Positions 43,721-52,262 of a DNA stretch of 64,000 nt are shown here, piece after piece (within the stretch, counting starts at the first letter, position 1; every line of letters starts with the position of its first letter). The DNA lies in NCBI RefSeq assembly GCF_022448905.1, contig NZ_JAKVCW010000020.1, positions 1 through 64,000 on the forward strand. The letters are read 5' to 3'. The position numbers were made by a program, and so were the translations under genes. The notes under the pieces were generated by a model. That model was not told where the DNA came from and ran no database searches. It worked only from the letters and a program-made list of their open reading frames with translations. The stretch comes from Shimia sp. GTDB lineage: Bacteria; Pseudomonadota; Alphaproteobacteria; Rhodobacterales; Rhodobacteraceae.

Positions 43721-43745
43721 TGATTATGAACACTCTTCATAATCA
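43721..43745. promoter_or_regulatory. Perfect 25-bp palindrome between metH and the L,D-transpeptidase gene
   Basis: TGATTATGAA (43721-43730) and TTCATAATCA (43736-43745) are perfectly complementary around CACTC. The inner part is TGAA-N5-TTCA, the form of MetR (LysR-type) operators. It lies 80 bp upstream of the metH start. A dimeric regulator of methionine synthesis is the likely ligand; the regulator gene is not in the window. Confidence 0.65.
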
Positions 43746-43883
43746 AAGAGGGATACCGTGTCTGGCAATCTTTACGCCCCCCAGCTTCCGTCACCGCTCT
43801 GCAGCGCTTCACACGACAATTTGACTTTTGCAGGGACAGATTTCTTCCTACATTCCGGGTCTGTTTTCTTGAGGGACATTGAC

Positions 43884-44549
43884 ATGCTCACCCGCCGACA
43901 TTTCCTAATCACGTCCGCCGCATTGTTCTCGGCACCCATCGCCGCACCTGTCAGTGCAGCACCCATTTCAGACCGGTCACGGTGGAACAGCTGGGACCGG
44001 CAGGTCACTCCTGCCAACTATGATCCAGCCACCTCCAACCCCTGGGGCCTACATGCCAGATTTCTACCGCAACGCGTGAAAGCCAACGACGGCCTGACGC
44101 CGGGGGACATCCATGTCGATGCGGTGGCGCGGTATCTGTACCACATTCAAAACGATGGCACCGCGATGCGCTACGGCGTCGCCATTGCCAAAGGCAATCT
44201 CTACGAACCCGGCACCTACACAATCCGCCGCAAAACCAAATGGCCCACTTGGACCCCGACTGCGCAAATGATCAAACGCGAGCCGGCCGTCTACAAACAG
44301 CACGAGAACGGAATGAATGGCGGCCCCTCCAACCCACTCGGGTCCAGAGCCTTCTACCTATACGTCGGAAACCGCGACACCTACCTGCGCATCCACGGTT
44401 CTCCCTCGCCAAGCTCCATCGGCGGACGGGCAAGTTCAGGATGTGTGCGGATGGTCATGCCGCACATCAACGACCTTTATGAGCATGTTGCTACGGGGTC
44501 GACTGCGGTCCTACACCCCCCTGAGGACGCGGTGACGTCCACAACTTAA
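43884..44549 (+). CDS. L,D-transpeptidase (YkuD domain), Tat-exported
   Basis: A 221-residue periplasmic cell-wall enzyme. The N-terminus (MLTRRHFLITSAALFSAPIAAPVSA) is a twin-arginine signal peptide. The YkuD domain runs from about residue 70 and ends in the catalytic motif HGSPSPSSIGGRASSGCVRM, with the active cysteine in SGCVR. It forms or exchanges 3-3 peptide cross-links or attaches proteins to peptidoglycan. The start at 43884 is chosen for the signal peptide and the GAGGG upstream; a longer frame from 43758 would hide the signal. Confidence 0.88.
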   Translation: MLTRRHFLITSAALFSAPIAAPVSAAPISDRSRWNSWDRQVTPANYDPATSNPWGLHARFLPQRVKANDGLTPGDIHVDAVARYLYHIQNDGTAMRYGVAIAKGNLYEPGTYTIRRKTKWPTWTPTAQMIKREPAVYKQHENGMNGGPSNPLGSRAFYLYVGNRDTYLRIHGSPSPSSIGGRASSGCVRMVMPHINDLYEHVATGSTAVLHPPEDAVTSTT

Positions 44550-44558
44550 ACAGCGCGC

Positions 44559-44825
44559 CTATTCCGGTGGCCGGGAGCACAGCGGGTTCCCCGCCTTCGC
44601 CCGCAACGGCAGGTACGTCGTTTCGACCGGCCCCACATGCCGGTACTCATAACACCCGTCTTCAGGGTTGATCCGCACTGTGGTGAGATCCTGATACGGT
44701 GCTGCAATGGCAACCAGATTGTCAGAGAGATTGGTCAGGTGGCCTTCCGAATTTGTGCCCCCTAAGTCACTACAGCCCGCCAGAAAAAATGCGAAACCGG
44801 CCACACCGCAAATAGTCTTTGTCAT
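44559..44825 (-). CDS. Small putative lipoprotein
   Basis: An 88-residue protein with a lipoprotein signal: MTKTICGVAGFAFFLAGCSDLGG, with lipobox LAGC and lipidated cysteine at residue 18. The mature part (about 70 residues) has a CYEYRHVGPVETTYLPL segment and a second pair of cysteines. GGAG precedes the ATG. It is convergent with the L,D-transpeptidase gene, nine bases apart. No function is recognised; an envelope role is suggested by the neighbour. Confidence 0.75.
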   Translation of the reverse strand: MTKTICGVAGFAFFLAGCSDLGGTNSEGHLTNLSDNLVAIAAPYQDLTTVRINPEDGCYEYRHVGPVETTYLPLRAKAGNPLCSRPPE

Positions 44826-45092
44826 AATCATCTCCAAAATCTGCATTTTTGTTTGTGTCTCAAGCCAAGACAGGCTGCCATTCAAAACATCGTGACGCCG
44901 CTCAGCTCGGATTTCCAATCATCGACAACACTCCCTGCGGCCTGCCAAAACCTGACACGATTGCCCACGTCCAAGCCCAACACTGCCCAGTCTCTGTTCA
45001 AATCAAAAGCCACAACCTTTTGTATAGTCAGCACCGCAATTCGTTAACAATGACTCATTGCACAGGTTCGCGTCCCTCAGCATAATAACCAC

Positions 45093-47033
45093 ATGAAAAC
45101 TGTACCGGAAACGTTTGTTCAATTCCTCTCTGAGACGAAGTTGAGAAAAGCGCGGGCGTTGGCGGTTTACCTGGCGATGGAACCAGGTAAGGAGCGACGC
45201 AGCGAACTGATCATTGACTTGCTTTGGCAGGATGCACAGCTGGCCAAGGCACGCGCCTCGCTGCGCCAAACGGTTCGGCATTTGCGTATTATGTCAGAAA
45301 CGCGAATTGCTTTTCCGCTGGTCGCCCGCAAAGGGTTACTCGTGTTAGACCACCCGAGGGACTGGAGCCTGTTTGACGAGGTGGAGCAAGGTCTGTCGGA
45401 CCCGGACCAATTCCAAACAGCGCGCCGCGCCGGATTGGACCTGCTGGATGCCTTTGAACAGCTGCTCGGGATTTCGGACAATTTTGACAGCTGGCTGGCG
45501 ATCACCCGCAACATCACCGTATCAAAACTGAGCGCGACGCTGGAAAAGGTGATGTCACAGCCCGAAGCAGCACTGTCTCAAGATGCGGCGCAGTTTCTTC
45601 TGGAGTTGAATGCCTGTCATGAGGAAGCCGCCCGATTTCTGATGCTTCAGTATTGGGAAGCAGGCGCGCCAAACAAGGCCATAGAAGTTTACAACCAGCT
45701 GTATCAGGCACTTGATGAAGCCTACGATCAAGATCCCGAAACCAGCACAATTGAACTTCTGGCGGCGATCAAGCTGAACCCCGAAGGCGCGCCAAACAAA
45801 GCTGCGGCAAAGTCGGGGCGTCCCAGTCGCGTGACGATGGTGGTGGAAGACCCCGACAACGGTCTGCTTGATGATCGCGATGCCAGCTTCCAAGCGGTCC
45901 TTGTCACAGACCTTCGCAGCCGGCTCGGCCGATTTCGCGAATGGCAGGTCATTGCCACCGAGCCAGAGGACAACGATTTCCTCGCTATCCGGCCACGCCT
46001 TTTCAAGCTGGACGGACAGTATCGTTTTCTGGTCGAAATTGTGCATCCCCGCAATCGAGAGCTGATCTGGTCCGAAATGATCGAAGATCCTCACAGCGAC
46101 TGGGTTGGCAAGGTCCGAATGCTCATGTTGAACATCGGCAACGCACTGCGGGTGGTTGTGGCGGACCGGCAGGGCAAAGACGAGCGCGCCGACCTATACG
46201 ACCGCTGGCTCCAATCCCTGGCTCTCAAGGGCACCTGGACCCATGACGACGAAGCGCACGCAGTGGCACTTCTGCGCGGCATCACCCAGGAACAACCGGA
46301 GTTTGGCCCTGCCCACGCAGAACTGGCAGGGATCTACAACATCCGCCATATCCTGCGCCCCGGCACCCATCAGGATCCAAGCCTCCGGGACAAAGCGCTG
46401 ACACATGCGCTGGACGCGGTCGCAGCAGACGCGATGGACACGCGCGCTCACCGGGTTCTGGCCTGGTGCTATTGCCATAAGGGCGAATTCGACCTGGCCG
46501 AATTCCATTTTGAGCAGTCCCTGCAATTAAATGCGCAAAATACCCAGACGTTGGCATCAGGTGTTTTGGGCTTTGCGTTTTGCAGCAATGAGCCGCGCGC
46601 CCGCGCCATGCTAATCGAGTTGGAACGGCTGCCTGAAACGCTGCAACCGTTTCACGAAATCTATCTGGCGGCTGCGCATTATCTGCTCGGCGATTACGCC
46701 ACCGCCGCAAACCATTGCGCAGGCGGCGATGGACTGATGTCGACCACCGGTGGCTGGCACAGCGCTGCACTGGCAAAACTGGGGGAAACCAAGGCCGCCA
46801 GACAACGCTTAGAGCAATATTACCAAGAAATCAGCGCGCTTTGGCACGGCACGGACACCCCGCAACTGCACGATGTGATCGACTGGTTTGTCGCCTGCTT
46901 CCCATTGCGCAGCGACGCGGTGGGGGAAGACCTGCGCCGCACGCTCTATGGTCTTGCGGCGCAGCCATTATCGTCTGATGCCCTAGTCGCACATGTTGGT
47001 GATGTAGATACCCACCGCGCGATGGAAGGCTGA
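45093..47033 (+). CDS. SARP/BTAD-type transcriptional regulator with TPR-like C-terminus
   Basis: A 646-residue regulator. The N-terminus (LRKARALAVYLAMEPGKERRSELIIDLLW, ASLRQTVRHLR) is the winged-helix pattern of SARP/AfsR-type activators and is followed by a BTAD-like helical domain (about 90-225). Residues about 255-360 resemble the TolB-like N-terminal domain seen in CadC- or cyclase-linked regulators (VLVTDLRSRLGRF ... DGQYRFLVEIVHPRNRELIWSEM). The rest, from about 380, is TPR-like helices (AHRVLAWCYCHKGEFDLAEFHFEQSLQLN). There is no transmembrane helix. It faces the YcaO-peroxidase operon and overlaps its last gene by 51 bases at the 3' end. It probably regulates that operon; inference from position. 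Confidence 0.78.
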   Translation: MKTVPETFVQFLSETKLRKARALAVYLAMEPGKERRSELIIDLLWQDAQLAKARASLRQTVRHLRIMSETRIAFPLVARKGLLVLDHPRDWSLFDEVEQGLSDPDQFQTARRAGLDLLDAFEQLLGISDNFDSWLAITRNITVSKLSATLEKVMSQPEAALSQDAAQFLLELNACHEEAARFLMLQYWEAGAPNKAIEVYNQLYQALDEAYDQDPETSTIELLAAIKLNPEGAPNKAAAKSGRPSRVTMVVEDPDNGLLDDRDASFQAVLVTDLRSRLGRFREWQVIATEPEDNDFLAIRPRLFKLDGQYRFLVEIVHPRNRELIWSEMIEDPHSDWVGKVRMLMLNIGNALRVVVADRQGKDERADLYDRWLQSLALKGTWTHDDEAHAVALLRGITQEQPEFGPAHAELAGIYNIRHILRPGTHQDPSLRDKALTHALDAVAADAMDTRAHRVLAWCYCHKGEFDLAEFHFEQSLQLNAQNTQTLASGVLGFAFCSNEPRARAMLIELERLPETLQPFHEIYLAAAHYLLGDYATAANHCAGGDGLMSTTGGWHSAALAKLGETKAARQRLEQYYQEISALWHGTDTPQLHDVIDWFVACFPLRSDAVGEDLRRTLYGLAAQPLSSDALVAHVGDVDTHRAMEG

Positions 47034-47717
47034 CACCGGCGACGCCAGAATGCGCGCCATGGATTTGCGGGTTGGATCTTCTTCGTCATCCTCAGCGCCA
47101 AGATCATTATCAAGCGCTGTTGAGTCCGCCCAAAGCGTGTTCAGCTGCGCTTTGATGGCGATTTTTGCCTCATCCGAAAGCACCGTGCCAGCCGCTTGCA
47201 CATCGGTCAGCGCGCGATCCAGCAAACCATCGTAAAAGTGCTTTACCATCAAATGATCGAGCGTATAGGTCAGCGGCGGCTCATACCCTGGTTGATTGGC
47301 CTGGGTGCTAAAAAACGCCTCGCGCTCCGCCAGCGTGTCGCGCACCGGAACCACCAGAGTGCGGGTGTTCACATCGCCGTTTTCCGCGTCCGACGTACGC
47401 TCATCCCATTGCAGCTTAAGTTCGAAGTTTTCATGGATCTGGGCAATCTTAGGGTCATTGAGGTCGTGTGTCTGATCCATCGGCACAACCGCCATCGCCT
47501 GCTTGAGCAGTTCGGCCGCTTCCTTGTACTCCGCGCTGTCCTCATCCAACGGACCTCCGCGTGACAGCTCCACCACTTTCTTACCAATAAACTCCACGTT
47601 CAACGCCGTGCCAAGCTGACCATCATTTTCCGGGTCGGTGGATACCTCACCGTCGTGATGCAAATACTTTGTCCCGCCGCCATCAACCTTGCGACCCACA
47701 ATAATATACTTGTCCAT
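46983..47717 (-). CDS. Unrecognised 244-residue protein of the YcaO/peroxidase operon
   Basis: No family is recognised. The protein is acidic, soluble, and has no signal peptide or transmembrane segment. It starts with MDKYIIVGRKVDGGGTKYLHHDGEVS, has an Asp/Glu-rich patch near residue 205 (LGAEDDEEDPTRK), and ends NMCD; the cysteine at 243 is its only cysteine. It is the last gene of a three-gene operon, 12 bases after the peroxidase gene, and its 3' end overlaps the convergent regulator gene by 51 bases. It could be a substrate, scaffold or assembly partner of the YcaO-like protein or the peroxidase. No function can be assigned. Confidence 0.75.
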   Translation of the reverse strand: MDKYIIVGRKVDGGGTKYLHHDGEVSTDPENDGQLGTALNVEFIGKKVVELSRGGPLDEDSAEYKEAAELLKQAMAVVPMDQTHDLNDPKIAQIHENFELKLQWDERTSDAENGDVNTRTLVVPVRDTLAEREAFFSTQANQPGYEPPLTYTLDHLMVKHFYDGLLDRALTDVQAAGTVLSDEAKIAIKAQLNTLWADSTALDNDLGAEDDEEDPTRKSMARILASPVSAFHRAVGIYITNMCD

Positions 47718-47729
47718 TTTACTTCCTCC

Positions 47730-49115
47730 TTACGTATTCACGATATTAATGATCTGCATGAAACTGCTGGGCTGAGGCAGATCCGGTGCAACAGCACTGG
47801 GATCGACCATGCGCACTCTGGAAATGGCGTCTTCGATCTTGCAGCGCAGCAATAGGCTACCAAGCGGCCCAAAGCCGCCGTTTTTGCCGTATAGCTGGGC
47901 CTCGATCATCAAGATCAGATGGATGTGACAACGCGCAACCTCAGCTTCCGTCAGTTCAAACCCCATCGGCGCCGCCACCTGCCGGGTAAAGTCCTGAGCA
48001 AGCTTGGTGGGTGCCAAGCGGTCGGACCAATCCGATGGCATCTGTGCCAAAACCGCTTGAATATCCGGACCGTCCAGACTTTGTGGCCCCAGGTCACGGG
48101 CAGTCGCGGCATCAAGTTGATCGATGGTCACCCCACCGCGTGGCCGGAAGAGCGGCGAGAAGCTGGCTGAGATGCCAGTTTTTGTCCCGTTCCGCGCTTG
48201 ATCAAACAACAGCGACCAATCCAACGGCCAACTGCTGAGTTTGTGCTCGTTGTTCCTCGGCGACCGCAGAACAAGTCCGCCCAGATCACGCAACTCGGGG
48301 AATTTGTAAGCTCTACGCGGCAAGGCGTGAAAAGCGCGCATCAATCCGTGCTGCGTGGTGACCGCATCAATCACTTTGTAACCGCGTAGCTCCTCTTCTG
48401 GCATCGCCGCCACTGCGGGAGCCAGAAACCAAGGCAAAAAGTCCTTGCGTATAATGCGATGCCAGCTGCGCAACACATGATTGCGCGCCATGGAAAACGC
48501 CATGTGGCGCCGGCTTTTCTCGTCCCCGGGCAACACCTGATAAAACTGCTCCGCGACACGATTGTGGTACCGCATCATGATCGCCGTTATTCGGTGCAAA
48601 AGGTGGACATCGCGGTTGCGCGCGTCGGCAATGGCCCGAACGCTCGCGTCATCGCCTCGGTGGGCCAGCGTGATGACACTCATCCGGTTGATCCGAAACA
48701 ACTGCGTTTCTTGATCATACAAATGCGGAAGAACCCGCGGGCCGGCCCCGTAGAGTGTTTCCAGTGTCAACGGGTTTTCGATGGCATTGTGACGCTTGGG
48801 CGGACACGATTCATCCTCCTCACGCACCGCATAGGGCACTTGAGTGATCGGAACACTGTGCCCCATATCGTGGCCTATCAACTGGCCCAGATAGGTATAC
48901 CCGGCCGGGATATGTTTCTTGGACGCCACACAGGCCTCACGCCAACTCTCAGACGCAAAATCAATGGCTGGCTGTTCCGATGATATGCCTGCGCCATCGC
49001 CTTCTACATGCCCCGCAGGGCATCCAGACCCGCTGACCCAGTTCTGATTTTTGTGGTGCCCCGTTTCAATATGAAAGGCCGAGATCACTTCTTCTGCTGT
49101 TGGATTATGGCTCAT
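47730..49115 (-). CDS. Animal-type heme peroxidase family protein
   Basis: A 461-residue member of the peroxidase-cyclooxygenase superfamily. The distal region is recognisable as YLGQLIGHDMGHS, with His82 in place of the usual GQFIDHD histidine, and the later LLHRITAIMMRYHNRVAEQF corresponds to the family's LHTLFLREHNRLA helix. A classical proximal motif (RFGHS) is not evident; His in MRAFHALPRRA or QHGLMRAF may serve. There is no signal peptide, so it is probably cytoplasmic, unlike secreted relatives. It lies 15 bases after the YcaO-like gene and 12 before the unknown gene, so all three are co-transcribed. Confidence 0.82.
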   Translation of the reverse strand: MSHNPTAEEVISAFHIETGHHKNQNWVSGSGCPAGHVEGDGAGISSEQPAIDFASESWREACVASKKHIPAGYTYLGQLIGHDMGHSVPITQVPYAVREEDESCPPKRHNAIENPLTLETLYGAGPRVLPHLYDQETQLFRINRMSVITLAHRGDDASVRAIADARNRDVHLLHRITAIMMRYHNRVAEQFYQVLPGDEKSRRHMAFSMARNHVLRSWHRIIRKDFLPWFLAPAVAAMPEEELRGYKVIDAVTTQHGLMRAFHALPRRAYKFPELRDLGGLVLRSPRNNEHKLSSWPLDWSLLFDQARNGTKTGISASFSPLFRPRGGVTIDQLDAATARDLGPQSLDGPDIQAVLAQMPSDWSDRLAPTKLAQDFTRQVAAPMGFELTEAEVARCHIHLILMIEAQLYGKNGGFGPLGSLLLRCKIEDAISRVRMVDPSAVAPDLPQPSSFMQIINIVNT

Positions 49116-49130
49116 TGAAAATCCCCCCGG

Positions 49131-50039
49131 TTACATAAATGGCGAATCCTGCCCCTGAAGGCCGGCATTTTCGATACCTTGCACTGTGCAACACCAAACG
49201 CGCCGCAGTTGACCGGCCGGCGTAATGTCACGCAGCGTCACCCCTTTCGACAGCGCCTCAATCGTGATCGCCTGCGCTGAAGCAGGCTCGATTTCAGCCT
49301 CAGCGCCCAAAAGCGCAGGACAACGGTGGGTATAGGCCGCTATTTTGTCTTCAATTGCGCGGGTGTCTTGGTCGCTGTGTCCGCTGCGAGAAGCCAGCAC
49401 CTCTCCCAGATTCAGCTCCATCAACAGTGTCTCACGCAACGCTTTGCGCACAGCGCGCTCAGGGTCTGTGTCGGCACCAAATCCCAGAATTGGGTCCTGG
49501 CCTGTTCCGCCCTGCGCACGGCTGACCGCAACGAAAACAACACCGGGACAGTCAAGCAACCAGACCCCCGTCTGACGGCGCTGAACAGCGCCTAGGCGCA
49601 GTTTTTTAAGCCATTCCCAGATCCCCATCCGAGACAACCAATCAGAAGAAACAGGCCGCGCGCCCATTTGCCCAAGCCACCATGCCCACACAGCGGCACG
49701 TTCATGGGCCTCAAAAATAGCAAGGCGCTGCGCAACAATCGGGTCTGGATGTGCAGCAACGCCAGATTGTCCCGTCAAAATTGGCGGCTGACCGGTTTCT
49801 CGCAGGGCAATATGCGCTTGAATTTCGGCAGTTTCACCCAGACAGCATTCCAACGCGTCTTCACGCGTGTCACCGGCCCCGCTGGCGGTCGCTGCTCCGT
49901 TCACAAGCGCTTGCAAGACACACAGGTTCGGCGACGTTAGAACTTCGCGCCAGTCCTGACGAGTCCACGCCGAAATCAGTTGGTTGGCTTCTTTCGCATT
50001 GGGTTTAGGTTGTTCTGCGCTGCCCTCAGCTGCTCCCAT
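49131..50039 (-). CDS. YcaO-like ATP-dependent (cyclo)dehydratase/thioamidase family protein, short form
   Basis: A 302-residue protein with the three ATP/Mg blocks of YcaO: GAATASGAGDTREDALECCLGETAE (Glu69, Glu72), FEAHERAAVWAWW (Glu110, Glu113) and GFGADTDPERAVRKALRETLL (Glu203). The C-terminus ends SPFM, reminiscent of the HPFP-type end of YcaO proteins. YcaO enzymes use ATP to activate peptide amides, forming azolines, thioamides or amidines. This one is about 100 residues shorter than usual. ATG 50039 is chosen for AAAGGATAA upstream. It is the first gene of an operon with a heme peroxidase and an unknown protein; no separate precursor peptide or TfuA partner was found. Confidence 0.75.
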   Translation of the reverse strand: MGAAEGSAEQPKPNAKEANQLISAWTRQDWREVLTSPNLCVLQALVNGAATASGAGDTREDALECCLGETAEIQAHIALRETGQPPILTGQSGVAAHPDPIVAQRLAIFEAHERAAVWAWWLGQMGARPVSSDWLSRMGIWEWLKKLRLGAVQRRQTGVWLLDCPGVVFVAVSRAQGGTGQDPILGFGADTDPERAVRKALRETLLMELNLGEVLASRSGHSDQDTRAIEDKIAAYTHRCPALLGAEAEIEPASAQAITIEALSKGVTLRDITPAGQLRRVWCCTVQGIENAGLQGQDSPFM

Positions 50040-50295
50040 GCTTTGCTTATCCTTTGTCGTTGCACGTGTTAGATAGCGTGCTGGTTCAGCTCTCCGGACA
50101 TCACTAGAATACCTGTGTGATTTTCCTGTGACCCGGCCTGTCGCCACCTGCCCCGAGCACCCTCACCGAAATGGGCCTGTACTCCCGCGTAAGTAACGGA
50201 CTGAAACTCGTTACTGGCCCAACAGCAAATCGCGCGTTTCGATCAACTTGCCAAAGGCCGGAAACCGCAAGGACCCCTAAAACGGTCTCAAACCC
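50040..50295. other. Intergenic region upstream of the YcaO-like gene
   Basis: A 256-bp gap with no credible small ORF or precursor peptide on either strand. It holds an inverted repeat AGTAACG (50192-50198) / CGTTACT (50209-50215) with a ten-base loop, which could be an operator or the end of the upstream minus-strand operon (nnrS). Confidence 0.4.
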
Positions 50296-51516
50296 TTAAG
50301 CCGACACATCATCGCCAAGGTTGCCGCGTCCGGAGATCGCAGGCCAATACGCGACCAACCTCAAAAGAAAACCTGCCGTCCACAAGAGAGAGGCGACGGC
50401 GTACATGGGGCCAGGCAAATCCACGCCAAAATCGGGCGCAACTCGAAGGGCGACCGCAGCAACAAGGCAATTGGCACCAAAACGGGTTCTGATCGACAAG
50501 CCCAAAGGTTGATCCGTGTGTAGTAGCCCCGCAATGGCAAACACGGCGTAGGTGCCCACCCCCAGACCGCCCATAAAAGCCACATGCAGACCAGACACCT
50601 CGGACCAGAAGGCACCAAGACGCGCCGCACCAAACAGGATCAATCCCCCGCCGGCCAACGCGCTGCTTCCGGCCAGCATCAAGATTTCCGCCCGCAGAGC
50701 CTCCCGGCCAATGAATCCTTCTGCCACACGATCCATAAACGCCGCCCCTGCTGCACACCAAAGAAACCCCGAAACAGCGTCGCTGAGACCGGCCGCTTCC
50801 CCCATCATCGCCACAAACACCAATCCTGGTGCCAGATGAAGACGGCCGGGATGAGGGCGGAAAGGAGAGGTTTCCTCGGAAGGATCCAGAACAAGATTGG
50901 TGACAGGCACGGTGATACGCGAAAGCGCAAGGCCAAGCAGACCCAGAAACGCAAAACCCGCGAGGTAAATGCCTTTGCTGGCAAGCTCAAAGCTGTCGAC
51001 ATGGAAACCGAAACGTCCGACCGCCGTGCAAATTGCCAGCAGGGCCAGCCAAAACACAAACGGGAGAAGTCGATCTGTTCTTCTTTGCAAGGACAGGTGA
51101 ACAAGCCAGCCAACCAAGCCAACCATCCAGAGCGCATCGGCCAAAGCACCAATCAGGCCAATATCTTCCCAGCCCAGAAACCCCACTCCCCGACCAACGC
51201 TCCATAGCGCCAACAAGCGCCACAGCCACGCGCCGCGCGGTGGCTCAGTGTCTGTCCATTCCGGGGCGGCGGTAGTGATAAACCCAATGAGCGCGGCACC
51301 AAAGGCTCCGACAATCATCTCATGTGCATGCCACAAGGACGGCGGAACGGTCTCTGCCAAAGGAACTCCCAAGCCAAACGCGAGGATCCAAAGCAGCGGA
51401 TAAAACGCAGCATAAAGCGCCGCGACGGGAAAGAAGAGCCGAAAGCCCTCTTCAGACAACGTCGCCCAAAGACCAGACGTCAAGGTCCGACGATGCGCCG
51501 TAGGTCCACAACTCAT
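50296..51516 (-). CDS. nnrS: NnrS-family heme/copper membrane protein
   Basis: A 406-residue integral membrane protein with about twelve transmembrane helices. Family signs are FRLFFPVAALYAAFYPLLW at the N-terminus, PPSLWHAHEMIVGAFGAALIGFITTAAPEWT near residue 80 with conserved histidines, and further histidines in FGFHVDSFE and GLHVAFMGGLGVGTYA. NnrS proteins are haem- and copper-binding and relieve nitrosative stress in NO-handling bacteria. It is the last gene of an operon with an ABC transporter of the nitrate/sulfonate type, joined by an ATGA overlap. Confidence 0.88.
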   Translation of the reverse strand: MSCGPTAHRRTLTSGLWATLSEEGFRLFFPVAALYAAFYPLLWILAFGLGVPLAETVPPSLWHAHEMIVGAFGAALIGFITTAAPEWTDTEPPRGAWLWRLLALWSVGRGVGFLGWEDIGLIGALADALWMVGLVGWLVHLSLQRRTDRLLPFVFWLALLAICTAVGRFGFHVDSFELASKGIYLAGFAFLGLLGLALSRITVPVTNLVLDPSEETSPFRPHPGRLHLAPGLVFVAMMGEAAGLSDAVSGFLWCAAGAAFMDRVAEGFIGREALRAEILMLAGSSALAGGGLILFGAARLGAFWSEVSGLHVAFMGGLGVGTYAVFAIAGLLHTDQPLGLSIRTRFGANCLVAAVALRVAPDFGVDLPGPMYAVASLLWTAGFLLRLVAYWPAISGRGNLGDDVSA

Positions 51517-52262
51517 GCGATCTGCCTTTCGTCCACATCATGGATATGGCGGAAAATGGGATCAGACCTAAGCGCATCCTGCACCCATGCAAAAACCTGC
51601 GCATCTCCCCGATGTCCCGGCGTATCGGGCAACAAACGTTCCCCGAGAATGCCATCACCACGCGCATCCAAAACGGCAATTCGATGCGAAATCCGTGCGG
51701 CCTCTTGCAAGTCATGGGTGATAAATAACCCCGCCCTCTGACCGCCCGCGCAGGTTTCGATCAACACGTCCTGCATACGGCGGCGCAACGCGACATCCAG
51801 TGCGGTAAACGGCTCATCAAAAAACAGAAAGTCCGGCTCAATGGCCAATGCCCGCGCAATAGCCACCCGTTGACGCATGCCACCTGAAAGCTCTACGGGA
51901 AACTTATCCAGATCCTCCGCCTCCAGCGCCACTTGCGCTGCAGCTTGCGCTATCCGGCGCGCACGTTCTTTGCGCGGCAGACCCGTCAACCGCAACACGT
52001 AATCAATGTTTCCCTGTGCTGTCGCCCAAGGCAGCAAAGCCGGATCCTGAAAGATCATTCCATGACGAAGATAGCCACGCGTGATCCGGCCCTCCTTTGC
52101 CTCAACAAGTCCCGCGGCGATATGGGCCAGTGTGGACTTGCCGCTGCCAGACGGCCCGACAAGCGCAACAATTTCTCCCGCCTGAACATCCAGCGTGATC
52201 CCAGATAGGTTGGTCCGCCCCAGATAGGCGTGACCGATGTTTTGCAAACGCAACAAACTCAT
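51513..52262 (-). CDS. ABC transporter ATP-binding protein (SsuB/TauB/NrtD type)
   Basis: A 249-residue ATPase with Walker A GPSGSGKST, signature [14 protein letters not shown] and Walker B FLFFDEPFTALD, as in nitrate/sulfonate/taurine importers. The switch histidine is in FITHDLQEAAR. It overlaps the permease before it and nnrS after it by four bases each. Ligand unknown. Confidence 0.87.
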   Translation of the reverse strand: MSLLRLQNIGHAYLGRTNLSGITLDVQAGEIVALVGPSGSGKSTLAHIAAGLVEAKEGRITRGYLRHGMIFQDPALLPWATAQGNIDYVLRLTGLPRKERARRIAQAAAQVALEAEDLDKFPVELSGGMRQRVAIARALAIEPDFLFFDEPFTALDVALRRRMQDVLIETCAGGQRAGLFITHDLQEAARISHRIAVLDARGDGILGERLLPDTPGHRGDAQVFAWVQDALRSDPIFRHIHDVDERQIA

